Below are positions 63,825-64,000 of a stretch of DNA of 64,000 bases, piece by piece. The translations under genes and the position numbers were made by a program. The first letter of the stretch is position 1; each line of letters opens with the position of its first letter. Under the pieces are notes generated by a model. It was not told the origin of the DNA. It did not search any database and saw only the letters and a program-made list of their open reading frames with translations. The DNA is from Muribaculum sp. Lineage in GTDB: Bacteria; Bacillota; Clostridia; Lachnospirales; Lachnospiraceae. The stretch spans positions 1-64,000 of the forward strand of contig JAMPGV010000003.1 of NCBI GenBank assembly GCA_023663735.1, given 5' to 3'.

Positions 63825-64000
63825 GCCTTTGCCGCTCCTTTCTTCTGCAGATGCTTCTCTTTCAAGTAGGGAACGGCAAGGAAGATGGCCACCACGATGG
63901 CGGAAAACATCTTCATATAGTCGGAGGGCATCTTCAGCCAGAGTACGAACTGATATACCATGTAATAGATCACCGCCCCCAGAATCACGGCCGTCTCGGT
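63821..64000 (-). CDS. ABC transporter permease, C-terminal end only
   Basis: The last 59 codons of a permease that continues past the right edge. A helix (VILGAVIYYMVYQFVLWL) and another (FSAIVVAIFLAVPYL) are seen, then a basic end (KEKHLQKKGAAKA). The stop TGA overlaps the ATG of the ATPase gene. Confidence 0.75.
   Translation of the reverse strand, partial: TETAVILGAVIYYMVYQFVLWLKMPSDYMKMFSAIVVAIFLAVPYLKEKHLQKKGAAKA

Overview
The window reads as chromosome from an anaerobic, spore-forming member of the Clostridia, most likely family Lachnospiraceae. Evidence: GerW/YtfJ, YtfI and YlbJ sporulation genes; the Firmicutes block rpmB / asp23 / fakA-type DAK2 / degV / recG and the rsmD-coaD pair; strong AAGGAGG ribosome sites; HACN-type LeuC; a MetH lacking its reactivation domain; and the GGGtGRT/NifU-like pair. 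Genes lie almost entirely on the minus strand. The clear plus-strand genes are ylbJ, rpmB, one HD-GYP gene and one lipoprotein. I see no tRNA, rRNA, CRISPR array, phage or transposase gene.

Layout. 1-8 kb: radical-SAM YgiQ with a repeat tail, a pseudouridine synthase fused to a HAD phosphatase, YlbJ, a membrane-anchored amidase, a coiled-coil protein, CoaD and RsmD. 8-13 kb: a type II topoisomerase pair (ParE/ParC type) with an AlkD-like gene between. 13-19 kb: DegV, RecG, FakA-like, Asp23, and L28 divergently. 19-22 kb: a coiled-coil/J-domain protein, a 47-residue membrane protein, GerW, YtfI and an HD-GYP protein. 22-31 kb: Nudix, class B PBP, FtsW/RodA, U32 peptidase, ZapA, RuvB and RuvA. 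31-42 kb: MATE exporter, LeuCD, a lipoprotein, a two-component system, an ABC exporter and a TIM-barrel isomerase.

42-47 kb holds the most unusual gene set: GAF-HD-GYP, a CHASE2 class III nucleotide cyclase and a FecR/InlB-like surface protein, transcribed together from one promoter whose -10 box lies in an inverted repeat. 47-54 kb is branched-chain amino acid synthesis: ilvC and one ilvN from their own promoter, ilvB plus a second ilvN from another. Between them lies a BspA-like surface protein gene broken by an in-frame TAG. 54-59 kb: MetH, a lipoprotein and three small membrane proteins of DUF4190/DUF2752/DUF4870 type. 59-64 kb: a chemotaxis receptor, the GGGtGRT protein with its NifU-like partner, and an ABC transporter running off the right edge.

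A family of palindromic intergenic elements (about 1-134, 30228-30493, 31172-31241, 33316-33517, 62799-62943) recurs. Some copies sit inside operons (ruvA/ruvB, leuC/leuD). Copies share a core hairpin whose stem is kept by paired base changes, and two copies are flanked by copy-specific direct repeats. This is the best candidate for an undescribed element.
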